A stretch of 64,000 nt of DNA from Acidobacteriota bacterium (GTDB lineage: Bacteria > Acidobacteriota > Thermoanaerobaculia > UBA5066): assembly GCA_029781975.1 (NCBI GenBank), contig JAKOVQ010000016.1, positions 466,086 through 530,085 of the forward strand. Reading direction: 5' to 3'. Below, in pieces: positions 28,598 through 40,428 of the stretch. Below the pieces are notes generated by a model that did no database searches, was not told the origin of the DNA, and saw only the letters and a program-made list of their open reading frames with translations. A program made the position numbers and the translations under genes. How positions within the stretch are numbered: the stretch's first letter is position 1; every line of letters starts with the position of its first letter.

Positions 28598-30285
28598 CGA
28601 CCCTCCGACGCGCCCCGGCGCTTCTCCGCTCCTCCCTCGTCCTCCTGGCGACCGCCCTGGCGGCCTCCCCGGCGCGTGGCGAGGTCATCGACAAGATCCT
28701 GATCCACGTCAACTCCCGGATCATCACGCAGAGCCAGCTCGACGCGCGGCTGGCGACCGCCCTCCGCGAGGCCCCGACGGCGCCCGACCTCGCCCAGATC
28801 GAGCAGATGAAGAAGGGGCTCGTGGAGGAGCTGGTGAACGAGGCCCTCCTGGAGGACCGGGCGCGCGAGCTCGACGTCGTCGCGACCGACGCCGAGGTCG
28901 AGGAGCAGATCAAGCACCTCAAGGAGCAGAACAACGTCACGACCGACGAGGACTTCCAGAAGGCCCTCGCCGCGTCGGGCCTCACCCCCGACAAGCTCCG
29001 CGACCAGCTCAAGAAGTCGCTCACCGTCCAGAGGGTCGTCGGGCGCGAGGTCCACAGCAAGGTCGACCTCTCCGACGACGCCCTGCGGCTGGTCTACGAG
29101 CGCGAGAAGGACCAGAAGTGGAAGGTCCCGGAGAAGGCCCGGCTCTCCGAGGTCTTCATCGCCGCGGGGGGCACCGCGGCCGCGCAGGCCGACGCGGAGC
29201 GCCGCGTGCGGGAGGCGTCGCTGGCGATCAAGGGGGGGACGAAGTTCGAGGACGTCGTCGCCCGCTTCTCGGAGGGGCCCTCCGCGAGCCGGGGAGGCGA
29301 CCTCGGGACCTTCTCGCCGGGCGAGCTCGCCCCCGAGCTCGACAAGGCCGTCTTCTCGCTCCCGCTCAACGGCGTCTCCGACCCGATCCTGACGAAGAAC
29401 GGGTGGCACATCGTGAAGGTGACGGAGAAGGCGCCGGTCTCCTACAAGCCGTTCGCCGAGGTCAAGGCCGACATCTTCAAGCGCGAGCAGGACACCCAGT
29501 TCCAGAAGAAGCTGGCGGAGTACCTGGAGAAGCTCAAGAGGGACGCGGTGATCCGCGTCGCGCCCGAGGCCGAGGGGTATTACACGCCGCCGACGCCCGA
29601 CCCGCTGGCCGAGGGGATGACGTCGGGTCCGGCCCCGGCGGGCGACGAGGGGGCGGGTGACGCCCCGCCGACGGAGAAGGCCAGCCCGTCCTCGGGGGGC
29701 GCCGAGAGGAAGATCGAGATCACCCCGACGGTCGGGTGGCGCCTCGGCGGCACCGCCTCGACCTTCTCCAGCGCCCGGATCGAGAGCCTCAAGGTGGCCA
29801 ACGCCCTCAGCTTCGGGCTGACCGCCGAATACGCCCTGAGCCGGAGCGCCACCCTCGAGCTCCTCTTCAGCCACCAGGACACCGAGCTGAAGCTGGGCTA
29901 CCGCGAGACCCCCCCCGCCGGCTACACCGAGCGGCTGACGCACCTGAACGTCGACACCTTCCAGATCGGCGGGCTCTGGCAGTCCGGGCGCCCCGGCGAC
30001 TCCCTCCGCGGCTACCTCGACCTCCTCCTCGGGGTGAGCCTCCTCACGCCGTCCCCGCAGCTCTCCGCCCTCACCCGCCTCTCGGCCAGCGTCGGCGGCG
30101 GGGCGAAGGTCCGCCTCACGGACGCCCTGGGAGCCCGCGTGGGCCTGCGCTTCATGCCCATCTACGTCAACGCGACGAGCAGCGGCTACTCCACCTGCGA
30201 CGCCTGGTACGGGTGCTACACCTACTACGACTCGAACTACCTGTACCAGTGGGACTTCCACACCGGGATGACGTTCCGGTTCTGA
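28594..30285 (+). CDS. SurA-like PPIase fused to an outer-membrane beta-barrel
   Basis: The single open frame encodes 563 residues. Residues 1-30 are a signal peptide. Residues about 31-150 match the SurA N-terminal chaperone region (VIDKILIHVNSRIITQSQLD, VEELVNEALLEDRA), and residues about 182-278 are a parvulin domain (ARLSEVFIAAGG, FSEGPSASRGGDLGTFSPGELAPEL, NGWHIVKVTEK). After a Pro/Glu/Gly-rich linker (about 331-370) come roughly 190 residues of alternating beta strands (ITPTVGWRLGG, LSFGLTAEYALSRSATLEL, LGARVGLRFMPIYVN) ending MTFRF, as in eight-stranded OmpA/OmpW-like barrels. The start overlaps the upstream TGA as GTGA. A chaperone tethered to an outer-membrane barrel is unusual; role inferred in outer-membrane protein assembly. 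Confidence 0.8.
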   Translation: MTTLRRAPALLRSSLVLLATALAASPARGEVIDKILIHVNSRIITQSQLDARLATALREAPTAPDLAQIEQMKKGLVEELVNEALLEDRARELDVVATDAEVEEQIKHLKEQNNVTTDEDFQKALAASGLTPDKLRDQLKKSLTVQRVVGREVHSKVDLSDDALRLVYEREKDQKWKVPEKARLSEVFIAAGGTAAAQADAERRVREASLAIKGGTKFEDVVARFSEGPSASRGGDLGTFSPGELAPELDKAVFSLPLNGVSDPILTKNGWHIVKVTEKAPVSYKPFAEVKADIFKREQDTQFQKKLAEYLEKLKRDAVIRVAPEAEGYYTPPTPDPLAEGMTSGPAPAGDEGAGDAPPTEKASPSSGGAERKIEITPTVGWRLGGTASTFSSARIESLKVANALSFGLTAEYALSRSATLELLFSHQDTELKLGYRETPPAGYTERLTHLNVDTFQIGGLWQSGRPGDSLRGYLDLLLGVSLLTPSPQLSALTRLSASVGGGAKVRLTDALGARVGLRFMPIYVNATSSGYSTCDAWYGCYTYYDSNYLYQWDFHTGMTFRF

Positions 30286-30300
30286 CGGGGCCGGGGACCC

Positions 30301-31740
30301 CTACCGGGCCCCGCGGCCGCTGAGGACCGTCGGGATCGTCCGGAGGAGGATCTTCAGGTCCAGCGTGAAGCTCCAGTTGTCGATGTAGGCGAGGTCGAGC
30401 TCCATCCACTGGTCGAAGTCGGGGAGATCGTTCCTCCCGGAGACCTGCCAGAGGCCGGTCAGCCCCGGCTTCATCGAGAGGCGGCGGCGCTGCCACTTCT
30501 CGTAGCGGGCCACCTCCTCGGGCAGGGGCGGGCGGGGCCCCACGAGCGACATCTCCCCCTTGAGGACGTTCCAGAGCTGCGGGATCTCGTCGAGGGAGAA
30601 CCTCCGGAGGAAGCGCCCGACGGCGGTGACGCGCGGGTCCCGGGCGGACTTGAAGACGGGGCCCTCGTGCTCGTTGAGGTGCGCGATCCCGGGGAGGAGC
30701 TCCTCGGCGTGGTCCACCATCGTCCGGAGCTTGTAGAAGGTGAACGGCCTGCCGTTGAGCCCGCACCGGACCTGGCGGAAGAGGACGGGGCCCTGGGAGG
30801 AGACCTTGATGACCGCTGCGAGGAGCGCCGCCACCGGGAGGCAGACCAGCCCGACGACGGAGGCGAGGCTCACGTCGAGCGCCCGCTTCAGGAAGAGCCC
30901 GACCGGGTCGTCCGGCGTCGTGGAGAAGGTCAGGAGCGGCGTCCCGTCGAGCTCCTCGAGCTCCACCCGGGCGAAGACGTGGGGGAAGAAGTCGAGGATG
31001 AGCCGCGTCCTCACCCCCATCTCCTCGCAGAGGAGGAAGACGTCCTCGAGCTGGTCGATGTCCCCCCGGTCGACCGCGAGGATCACCTCGTCGACCGCCA
31101 GGCTCGTCAGGATCGTGGGGAACTCCGCCACCGTCCCGAGCACCGGCAGGCCGCCGGCGGTCGTCCCCGCCTCCGTGGCGGCCGGGCGCTCCCGCACCAG
31201 GCCGAGGAGCCGGAGGCCCCACCACGGGTGCGAGCGGATGAGGCTCGCCATGGAGCGGGCCCGGGGGGTGTCGCCGACGAGGACGACGGTCCGGAAGTTG
31301 AAGCCCCGCGCCCGCACCTTGCGGGCGACGATCCTCACCGTCAGCCGCTCGATCACGATGAAGAGCGTGTTCGTCACGGCGAAGAGCGGCAGGAACGGGC
31401 GGGAGATGAAGTCGAGCCTGAGGCCGTAGACGAGGATCGTCAGGAGGGCGGTGCCGCCGAGGGCGATCTTCCCGATCAGGAGGACCTCGTCCTTCAGGCC
31501 CGAGGTCCGACGGCTCCGGTAGCCCCCGGTCGCGTAGAGGAGGCCGCTCCAGATGACGACGATCGGCCCGACGAGGACCAGGTAGTAGCTGATCGGGTAG
31601 AGCTCGGTGAGCCGGTCCGGGAAGAACCGCGACAGGACGCTCGACCTCAGCCAGTACGCCGCGGCCACGGCGGCGAGCGTCGAGGCGAGGTCCGCCGCGT
31701 AGAGCGACGCGGCGACCGAGCGGGCCTGTTCCTTCAGCAT
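30301..31740 (-). CDS. Polyprenyl-phosphate glycosyl-1-phosphate transferase (WbaP/WcaJ type)
   Basis: The product is 479 residues from the ATG at 31740. It has about four N-terminal membrane helices, a central nucleotide-binding-like CoA_binding_3 domain ([16 protein letters not shown] to VDEVILAV) and a C-terminal bacterial sugar transferase domain with a further helix. The catalytic signatures are [49 protein letters not shown] and [14 protein letters not shown]. The family transfers a sugar 1-phosphate from a nucleotide sugar to undecaprenyl phosphate and so starts a repeat unit. It is the last gene of the four-gene minus-strand cluster, and its start overlaps the end of the GT4 gene by 7 nt. 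The sugar is not predictable. Confidence 0.92.
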   Translation of the reverse strand: MLKEQARSVAASLYAADLASTLAAVAAAYWLRSSVLSRFFPDRLTELYPISYYLVLVGPIVVIWSGLLYATGGYRSRRTSGLKDEVLLIGKIALGGTALLTILVYGLRLDFISRPFLPLFAVTNTLFIVIERLTVRIVARKVRARGFNFRTVVLVGDTPRARSMASLIRSHPWWGLRLLGLVRERPAATEAGTTAGGLPVLGTVAEFPTILTSLAVDEVILAVDRGDIDQLEDVFLLCEEMGVRTRLILDFFPHVFARVELEELDGTPLLTFSTTPDDPVGLFLKRALDVSLASVVGLVCLPVAALLAAVIKVSSQGPVLFRQVRCGLNGRPFTFYKLRTMVDHAEELLPGIAHLNEHEGPVFKSARDPRVTAVGRFLRRFSLDEIPQLWNVLKGEMSLVGPRPPLPEEVARYEKWQRRRLSMKPGLTGLWQVSGRNDLPDFDQWMELDLAYIDNWSFTLDLKILLRTIPTVLSGRGAR

Positions 31741-32870
31741 CCCCCGGGCCGATCGTAGCAAGCCGGGGGGCGGCCGCCCGCGAGGAGGGCCTCGTAGGCG
31801 TCCGTGACGGCGTCCCAGCGGTAGAGCGAGGCGGCCCGGCGGCGCGCCGCCTCCCCCAGCCGCTCCGCCAGGCCCGGCTCGGCGTCGAGCCGCCCGAAGA
31901 GGCGGGTCAGGGTGGCGGGGACGGCGGCGTCCCAGTAGAGGGCGGCCTCGCCCGCCGCCTCGCGGTTCTCGGGCGTGTCGTTCACCAGGACCGGCCGGCC
32001 GAAGCCCATCGCCTCGATCAGGGCCGGGTGGGTCCCCCCGACCTCCGTGGCGTGGACGTAGGCCGCCGCGTTCGCGAGGAGGGCGCGGTACGCCTCCCCG
32101 TAGAGGGCGCCCGGCAGGAGGACGCGCGGGTCCCGCGCGGCCTCGGCGCGGACGCCCTGGATGAACGCGCCGGCGTAGGGGGCCGTCCCGAGGAGGACGA
32201 GGGGGCGCGAGCCCGGGACGTCGCGGTAGCCGCGGACCACCGCGTCGGGGTTGTTCTCGGGCTCGAAGCGGGAGACGTAGAGGACGTAGCCGCCCGGGGC
32301 GACGCCCAGCGCCGCGAGGGCCGACAGGTCGCCCGGCCGCGGGAGGTCGGAGCCGTAGGCGACGAAGGCGGACTCCTTCCCGTACCGCTCGGCGTAGTAG
32401 CGCTGGATCGCGCGGGCGTCGGTGACGACGACGTCGGGCAGGACGCAGGAGAGCCGCTCGGAGGCGGAGTAGACGAGGCGGCCCAGGGCGTTCCACTTCC
32501 TCCGGTTCCGCTCGAGCCCGTCGACGTTGAGGAGGACGCGGGTCCCCGAGCCGAGGAGGCGGGGGAGGCGGCAGGCGAGGGCGTTCGCGCCGTTGCAGAC
32601 GAGGACGGCGTCGTAGGCGCGGGCCGCGGCGTGGAAGCCGGAGAGCGCCCCGTGGACCACCGTCTCGAGGTACTTGTGCGCGACCGTCGGGACCGTGACC
32701 ACCTCGACGCCGCGCCAGGCCGGGACGCGCTCCCTCACGCGCCCCTCCCGCGCGTAGACCGTGACGGCGTGGCCGCGGGAGGCGAGCCTCGCCGAGAGCT
32801 CCTCGGCCAGCGTCTCGAACCCGCCGTAGGCGGCGGGGACGCCGCGCGTGCCGAGGATCGCCACTTTCAC
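31734..32870 (-). CDS. Glycosyltransferase family 4, DUF1972 type
   Basis: The product is 378 residues from the GTG at 32870. It begins VKVAILGTRGVPAAYGGFETLAEEL, the hallmark of the rhamnosyl/galactosyltransferase group with an N-terminal DUF1972 region, then LNVDGLERNRRKWN and the C-terminal GT-B half (VSRFEPENNPDAVVRGY, THPALIEAMGFGRPVLVND with the donor-binding Glu). It acts in the cytoplasm on lipid-linked repeat units. Its start overlaps the stop of the upstream GT2 gene as GTGA, and its end overlaps the glycosylphosphotransferase gene. Confidence 0.9.
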   Translation of the reverse strand: MKVAILGTRGVPAAYGGFETLAEELSARLASRGHAVTVYAREGRVRERVPAWRGVEVVTVPTVAHKYLETVVHGALSGFHAAARAYDAVLVCNGANALACRLPRLLGSGTRVLLNVDGLERNRRKWNALGRLVYSASERLSCVLPDVVVTDARAIQRYYAERYGKESAFVAYGSDLPRPGDLSALAALGVAPGGYVLYVSRFEPENNPDAVVRGYRDVPGSRPLVLLGTAPYAGAFIQGVRAEAARDPRVLLPGALYGEAYRALLANAAAYVHATEVGGTHPALIEAMGFGRPVLVNDTPENREAAGEAALYWDAAVPATLTRLFGRLDAEPGLAERLGEAARRRAASLYRWDAVTDAYEALLAGGRPPACYDRPGGC

Positions 32871-33895
32871 GGCAGGTCCGGGATCCGCGCGCCGTCCTCG
32901 TGGGGACCGAACCAGCGGGCGAGCGCGCGGTCCGGGACGGTCCGCTTCGACTGGATCTCCCGCCTCTTGGCGAGGAGGCGCGCGCGGTTGGCGCCGAGCC
33001 AGCGGAGCGCCTCGAGGGAGGTCCGCTCGACCGTCAGGCACCCCCCGACGACCACGAGGTCGCGCAGGAACGTCCCGGGGAAGGTCGAGAGCAGGTGGTG
33101 GCCGCCGGCGTTGTTGATCCTGAGGAGGAAGCGGTTCTTCACCGAGTGGAGGTTCGCGACGGGGCTCATCTGGCGCCGCCTCTGGGGGAGGTTCCGGCGG
33201 CGGTGCCAGGCGCGCGCGGAGGGGACGTATCGCGCCGCCCACCCCCTTCCGCGGAGGCGCCACGCGAGGTCGACGTCCTCGCGGTAGACGAAGAAGTCGT
33301 CGTCGAAGTAGCCGGTGGAGATCCTCACGTCCTCGAGGGCCGCCACGCGGTAGAAGGCGACGCAGCCCGAGACTCCGAAGACCTCGGCCGGGGTGTCCCA
33401 GCGCCCCTCGTCGGGTTCGTCGGCCCCGACGTCGAAGTGGCGGCCCGTCCGGGTCATCCGGATGCCGACGGTGTCGATCACGTCGGTCGGCGACAGGTCG
33501 GGCCCCGCGGCGCGGAGGATCTTCCCGGCCGCGGCGCCGACGTCCGCCCGGCCCCCCCTCGAGACGTCCTCGAGGAGCCGCTCGAGGTAGTCGGGGGCGA
33601 GGACGACGTCGGCGTTCAGGACGAGGACCCACTCGGCCCCCGTCTCGGCGGCGCGGGCGATGGCGAGGTTGTGCCCCCCCGCGAAGCCGAGGTTCTCGCG
33701 GGAGGAGACGACCTCCATCGGGAAGGGGGAGACGCGCGCCGAGGCCGCCAGCGCGGCCCGGGTGCCGTCCTCCGACCGGTTGTCGACCGCCACGACGGCG
33801 ACGTCGCGGAAGGTCTGCGCGAAGACGGTGGGGAGGAGGAGCTCGGCGTCGCGGGACTCGTTGTGGGTGACGACCGAGACCACGACGCGCGGCAC
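32867..33895 (-). CDS. Glycosyltransferase family 2
   Basis: The product is 342 residues from a GTG. The GT-A fold is visible as VSVVTHNESRDAELLLPTV, VAVDNRSEDGT, ENLGFAGGHNLAI and the DxD-type VLNADVVLAPDY, then FGVSGCVAFYRVAAL and the acidic YREDVDLAWRLRGRG. These features match rhamnosyltransferase-like GT2 enzymes. It lies 1 nt after the preceding GT2 gene and overlaps the following GT4 gene by 4 nt. It probably extends the polysaccharide repeat unit. Donor and acceptor are unknown. Confidence 0.9.
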   Translation of the reverse strand: MPRVVVSVVTHNESRDAELLLPTVFAQTFRDVAVVAVDNRSEDGTRAALAASARVSPFPMEVVSSRENLGFAGGHNLAIARAAETGAEWVLVLNADVVLAPDYLERLLEDVSRGGRADVGAAAGKILRAAGPDLSPTDVIDTVGIRMTRTGRHFDVGADEPDEGRWDTPAEVFGVSGCVAFYRVAALEDVRISTGYFDDDFFVYREDVDLAWRLRGRGWAARYVPSARAWHRRRNLPQRRRQMSPVANLHSVKNRFLLRINNAGGHHLLSTFPGTFLRDLVVVGGCLTVERTSLEALRWLGANRARLLAKRREIQSKRTVPDRALARWFGPHEDGARIPDLP

Positions 33896-33896
33896 G

Positions 33897-36214
<2,318 letters not shown>

Positions 36215-36237
36215 GGCCGGCCCCCGCCCCGGCCTGC

Positions 36238-36243
36238 TAAACT
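36238..36243 (+). promoter_or_regulatory. -10-like element TAAACT before the tRNA-Ser pair
   Basis: TGCTAAACTC ends 17 nt before the first tRNA base, giving a short 5' leader normal for tRNA precursors. Confidence 0.45.
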
Positions 36244-36260
36244 CGCGCGCCTCGACCCGC

Positions 36261-36354
36261 GGACAGGTGGGTGAGTGGCTTAAACCAGCGGTTTGCTAAA
36301 CCGCCGTAGGCCATTAAAAGCTTACCGGGGGTTCGAATCCCCCCCTGTCCGCCA
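36261..36354 (+). tRNA. tRNA-Ser (anticodon GCT)
   Basis: The acceptor stem GGACAGG/CCTGTCC is perfect. The anticodon loop in GGTTTGCTAAACC reads GCT. The long variable arm (TAGGCCATTAAAAGCTTA region) is typical of class II tRNA-Ser, the T loop is GTTCGAATC, and CCA is encoded. It recognises AGC/AGU codons. It lies just downstream of serS. Confidence 0.95.
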
Positions 36355-36366
36355 CTGATCCCTCCC

Positions 36367-36454
<88 letters not shown>

Positions 36455-36557
36455 TCCCGTCCGGCGAACGGCCCCCGTGGAAACCTCCCGACCGCGGTCC
36501 TCGTATGGATCCAGGTACGGAATCGCGTCCCGTCGCGCGCGAAAGGAACGACCCGAG

Positions 36558-37835
36558 ATGAAACCGAGTCTGAAGTGGGGGCTGGGGATCGGCATCGTGC
36601 TGGTCCTCGCCGTCGTCGTCTTCGCCTCCCTCGCCTCCCGCGACCGGAACGTCACCCGCGTGACGACCGCCAAGGTGACCCGCCAGGAGCTCGTCTCCAC
36701 CGTCAGCGGGAACGGACGGATCCAGGCCAAGACGAAGGCGGAGATCTCCTCCCAGGTGATGGGCCAGATCGTCCTCCTCGCCGTCCGCGAGGGCGACTTC
36801 GTGAAGAAGGGGGACTTCCTCCTCCAGATCGACAAGGCCCAGTACGACGCCTCGACGAAGGCCCAGGAGGCGAACATCGAGGCGCTCTTCGCGCAGCGGC
36901 AGTCGGACCGCGCCACCCTCGAGCAGGCCCGGCGCGACTACGACCGCGAGCGGAAGAACTTCGAGGCGAAGATCAGCTCCGAGCAGACGATGCAGAAGGC
37001 GAAGCTCGCGCTCGACGCCGCGGCGGCCTCGCTGGAGGCGACCGAGCGGCGGATCGAGCAGGCGCGCGCCCAGCTGGCGGGGAGCAAGGACTCCCTCAGC
37101 AAGACGACCCTCCTCGCCCCGTTCTCGGGCGTCGTGACGGCGCGGCCGGTCGAGGCGGGGGAGAACGCCGTCGTCGGGACGATGAACAACCCGGGGACGG
37201 TCCTCCTCACCATCTCCGACATGTCCGTCGTCGAGGCGGAGATGGAGGTCGACGAGACCGACATCCCCCGGGTGAAGCTGGGGCAGAAGGCGAAGCTGAC
37301 GATCGACGCCTGGCCGGACAAGAAGTTCGACGGCGTCGTGACCGAGATCGGCGGGAGCCCGATCACCAAGTCCGCCCTCGGGACCGACGCCTCGGCGGTC
37401 AACTTCAAGGTGAAGGTCCAGCTGAAGAACCCGCCGGCCGAGATCCGGCCGGGGTTCTCCGTCTCCGGCGAGATCGAGACCGACCGCCGCCCGGACGCCC
37501 TCGCGGTCCCGCTTCCGGCCCTCGTCGTGGCCGACGAGGGGAGCCTGACCCGGCCGAAGCCCGGCGAGAAGCCGACCCCGCAGCCGACCCAGGCCCCCGG
37601 CGAGAAGAAGAAGGAGGTCGAGGGGGTCTTCGTGGTCAGGAAGGACGGCACGGTGGAGTTCCGGAAGGTGAAGACCGGGATCACGGCGGAGCTCTCCATC
37701 GAGGTCGTCGACGGGCTGAAGGAGGGGGAGGAGATCGTCTCCGGGCCGTTCAAGGCCCTCCGGATGCTCCGCGTCGGGGACAAGGTGAAGGTCGACAACT
37801 CCACGACCCCGCGCGGCAGCGGCGCGAGCGCCTGA
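36558..37835 (+). CDS. MacA/HlyD-type periplasmic adaptor protein
   Basis: The product is 425 residues from the ATG at 36558, preceded by AAAGGAA. One N-terminal helix (about 8-28) anchors it in the inner membrane. The lipoyl/barrel-sandwich halves are visible as AEISSQVMGQIVLLAVREGDFVKKGDFLLQID and TTLLAPFSGVVTARPVEAGENAVVG, separated by a coiled coil (about 100-185). The beta-barrel and membrane-proximal domains follow (EVDETDIPRVKLGQKAKLTIDAWP). A Pro/Lys-rich insertion (KPGEKPTPQPTQAPGEKKK) lies near residue 340. The two following permease genes indicate a MacAB-type export system. No outer-membrane TolC-like gene is present here. Confidence 0.9.
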   Translation: MKPSLKWGLGIGIVLVLAVVVFASLASRDRNVTRVTTAKVTRQELVSTVSGNGRIQAKTKAEISSQVMGQIVLLAVREGDFVKKGDFLLQIDKAQYDASTKAQEANIEALFAQRQSDRATLEQARRDYDRERKNFEAKISSEQTMQKAKLALDAAAASLEATERRIEQARAQLAGSKDSLSKTTLLAPFSGVVTARPVEAGENAVVGTMNNPGTVLLTISDMSVVEAEMEVDETDIPRVKLGQKAKLTIDAWPDKKFDGVVTEIGGSPITKSALGTDASAVNFKVKVQLKNPPAEIRPGFSVSGEIETDRRPDALAVPLPALVVADEGSLTRPKPGEKPTPQPTQAPGEKKKEVEGVFVVRKDGTVEFRKVKTGITAELSIEVVDGLKEGEEIVSGPFKALRMLRVGDKVKVDNSTTPRGSGASA

Positions 37836-37845
37836 GGAGCAGGAG

Positions 37846-39066
37846 ATGGTCGGGCTGGAGCTCCTCCGGGTCGCCTGGCGCGCCGTCGCCGCGCACAAGC
37901 TCCGCTCGTTCCTCACGCTCCTCGGCGTCATCATCGGGGTGATGACGGTCGTCGCCGTCGTCGCCGTCATCTCGGGCCTCAACAACTACGTCGCGACCAA
38001 GCTCTTCTCCCTCTCCCCCGACGTCTACACGATCGAGCGGTTCGGGATCATCACCTCGCGCGAGCAGTTCCTCGACGCCCTGAAGCGGAAGAGGATCCAG
38101 AGGCAGGACCTCGAGCAGTACGCCCACCTCGCGAAGACGGCCGCGCTGGTCGGAGCCCGCTCGGGGACGACCCGCTCGGTCAAGTCCGGCGGCAAGATCC
38201 TCTCCGACGTCCAGATCGCCGGGACGACGGCCAACATGGCCGAGATGTCGAACCTCGACCTCGAGCTCGGGCGGTTCTTCAACGAGTCCGAGAACGAGCG
38301 CCGGTCGCTCGTGGCGGTCATCGGCTCCGAGGTCCGCGACGAGCTCTTCCCGCGCGTCGACCCGGTCGGCCGGACGATGTCGATCGACGGGATCCCGTTC
38401 CGGGTCATCGGGCTCCTCGTCAAGCAGGGCTCGGTCCTCGGCCAGAGCCAGGACCTCGTCGTCTACATCCCGCGCGAGGCCCTCTCCAAGTGCTTCGGGA
38501 CCCGCCGGAACATCTCGATCTACGTCAAGGCGAAGGGAGGCGTCGAGGGGATCCCGGCCTCGCAGGACGAGGCCCGCGCCATCTTCCGCGCCCTCCGCCG
38601 GACGGCCCACGACGCCCCCGACCCGGTCTCGTTCGTGACCGCGGAAGCGATCCAGCAGGTCTGGCGCTCCATCTCCGCGGGAGCCTTCGCCCTCCTCGTC
38701 TTCATCAGCGGCATCTCGCTCCTCGTCGGCGCGATCGTCATCGCCAACATCATGCTGGTGTCGGTCATCGAGCGGACGAAGGAGATCGGCCTGCGCCTCG
38801 CCGTCGGCGCCCGCAAGGCCGACATCCGGCGGCAGTTCCTCCTGGAGGCGGGGCTCCTCGCCCTCGGGGGCGGCGCCATCGGCGTCTTCTTCGGCTGGGT
38901 GATCGCCCTCCTGATCAACGCGTTCAGCCCGCTCCCCGCGCTCGTGAGCCCGGGGCTCGTCGCCTCGGGCCTGGTCCTGGCCACCCTCACCGGCCTGGTG
39001 GCCGGCGTCTTCCCGGCGGTCAAGGCCTCGCGCCTGCCGCCGATCGAGGCCCTGCGCTATGAGTAG
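37846..39066 (+). CDS. MacB-like ABC transporter permease, no ATPase domain
   Basis: The product is 406 residues from an ATG 10 nt after the adaptor gene. It has the MacB/FtsX plan: helix 1 (SFLTLLGVIIGVMTVVAVVAVISG), a large periplasmic domain (about 45-270) and three C-terminal helices, with the conserved SVIERTKEIGLRLAVGARKADIRRQFLLEA cytoplasmic loop. True MacB carries an N-terminal ATPase, and none is present here, so a separate ATPase subunit is required. It overlaps the next permease gene by 8 nt. Confidence 0.88.
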   Translation: MVGLELLRVAWRAVAAHKLRSFLTLLGVIIGVMTVVAVVAVISGLNNYVATKLFSLSPDVYTIERFGIITSREQFLDALKRKRIQRQDLEQYAHLAKTAALVGARSGTTRSVKSGGKILSDVQIAGTTANMAEMSNLDLELGRFFNESENERRSLVAVIGSEVRDELFPRVDPVGRTMSIDGIPFRVIGLLVKQGSVLGQSQDLVVYIPREALSKCFGTRRNISIYVKAKGGVEGIPASQDEARAIFRALRRTAHDAPDPVSFVTAEAIQQVWRSISAGAFALLVFISGISLLVGAIVIANIMLVSVIERTKEIGLRLAVGARKADIRRQFLLEAGLLALGGGAIGVFFGWVIALLINAFSPLPALVSPGLVASGLVLATLTGLVAGVFPAVKASRLPPIEALRYE

Positions 39067-40381
39067 CGTCCCCGGCGTCCTCCCCGCGCCGGCCGCGGCC
39101 CTCCCCCCCCGGGGCAGCCTCCTGGCCTTCCTCCGCCGCTCCGTCGGCGAGAACCTCCGGTTCGCCCGCGTCGCCCTCGTCGCCCACAAGCTCCGGGCGT
39201 TCCTGACGATCGTCGGCATCGTCATCGGCACCTGGACCGTCATCGCCATGGTCGCCCTGGTCACCGGCTTCAACCGGTCGACCATGGAGGCCTTCTCGTC
39301 GTTCGGGACGACGCTGGTCCAGTTCCAGAAGTTCGAGCCGCGCTTCTTCGGCGGCCGCCACCACAACACGGAGGAGGAGAAGCGGAAGGACCTGACGATC
39401 GAGGACGCCGAGGCGATCGCCCGTTACGCGCCGTCGATCGCGGCGGTCTCGCCGGAGCGCTACCTCTGGGGGGCGACGCAGGTCAAGGGGAACGGCAAGG
39501 AGGCGAACTCGCCCACCGTCGCGGGCGGGACGCAGAACTACCTCGTCTGCAACAACTGGGGGCTGGGGGACGGCCGGAACCTCACCGACCTCGACGTCCT
39601 CCACGCGACGCCGGCCGCGCTCCTCGGCTCTGACGTCGTCGAGGCCCTCTTCCCCGGGAAGGACCCCCTGGGCGAGGCGATCACGATCAACGGGAAGCGC
39701 TTCCTCGTCGTCGGGACCCTCGAGAAGAAGGGGGCGGCGATGGGGGGGAGCCCCGACAACATCGTGATCGTCCCGATCTCGACCTTCGACCGCTGCTTCC
39801 CGCAGATCAGGAACTCCCACGGCGACACGCTCCACATCGCGACGATCCCGAAATCCCCCGAGCTGATCCAGCGGGCGATCGAGGAGGGGACGAACATCCT
39901 CCGCGCCCGCCGGAAGGTCCCGTTCGACAAGCCGAACGACTTCGCGATCTTCACCTCCGAGAAGCTGATCGAGCAGATGACGTCGGTGACGAACGCCATC
40001 TCGGGCGTGATGGTCTTCGTGGCCGGGATCGCGCTCCTCGTCGGCGGCGTCGGGGTCATGAACATCATGCTCGTCTCGGTGACCGAGCGGACGCGCGAGA
40101 TCGGCCTGAGGAAGGCGGTCGGCGCCCACAGGCGCGACATCGCGCTCCAGTTCCTGACGGAGGCGATGTCGCTGACGACGCTCGGCGGCGCGCTCGGCGT
40201 CCTGCTGGGGATCGCGACCGCCCTCGTCATCGGTGCGGTCTCGCCCCTCCGGACGGCGACGCCGCTCTGGAGCATCTTCCTCGGCCTCGGCGTCAGCCTC
40301 TCGATCGGCCTCTTCTTCGGCCTCTACCCCGCCCTGAAGGCCTCCCGCCTCGACCCGATCGAAGCCCTCCGCTACGAGTAG
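39059..40381 (+). CDS. Second MacB-like ABC transporter permease, no ATPase domain
   Basis: The product is 440 residues, with a longer Pro-rich N-terminus than the first permease. The same topology is visible: AFLTIVGIVIGTWTVIAMVALVTG, a periplasmic domain of about 240 residues, then GVMVFVAGIALLVGGVGVMNIMLVSVTERTREIGLRKAVGAHRRDIALQFLTEA and two more helices, ending SRLDPIEALRYE like its partner. The two permeases could form a heterodimer. Their overlapping genes and shared C-terminal motif suggest ancient duplication. The ATPase must be encoded elsewhere. Confidence 0.88.
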   Translation: MSSVPGVLPAPAAALPPRGSLLAFLRRSVGENLRFARVALVAHKLRAFLTIVGIVIGTWTVIAMVALVTGFNRSTMEAFSSFGTTLVQFQKFEPRFFGGRHHNTEEEKRKDLTIEDAEAIARYAPSIAAVSPERYLWGATQVKGNGKEANSPTVAGGTQNYLVCNNWGLGDGRNLTDLDVLHATPAALLGSDVVEALFPGKDPLGEAITINGKRFLVVGTLEKKGAAMGGSPDNIVIVPISTFDRCFPQIRNSHGDTLHIATIPKSPELIQRAIEEGTNILRARRKVPFDKPNDFAIFTSEKLIEQMTSVTNAISGVMVFVAGIALLVGGVGVMNIMLVSVTERTREIGLRKAVGAHRRDIALQFLTEAMSLTTLGGALGVLLGIATALVIGAVSPLRTATPLWSIFLGLGVSLSIGLFFGLYPALKASRLDPIEALRYE

Positions 40382-40415
40382 CGGGGCCGGGAGGAGGGGG
40401 ACGGGCCGGCCGGGT

Positions 40416-40421
40416 TAGCAT
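40416..40421 (+). promoter_or_regulatory. -10-like element TAGCAT
   Basis: GGTTAGCATCC ends 7 nt before the ATG of the DUF971 gene, with no ribosome site between. Confidence 0.4.
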
Positions 40422-40428
40422 CCCCGCC

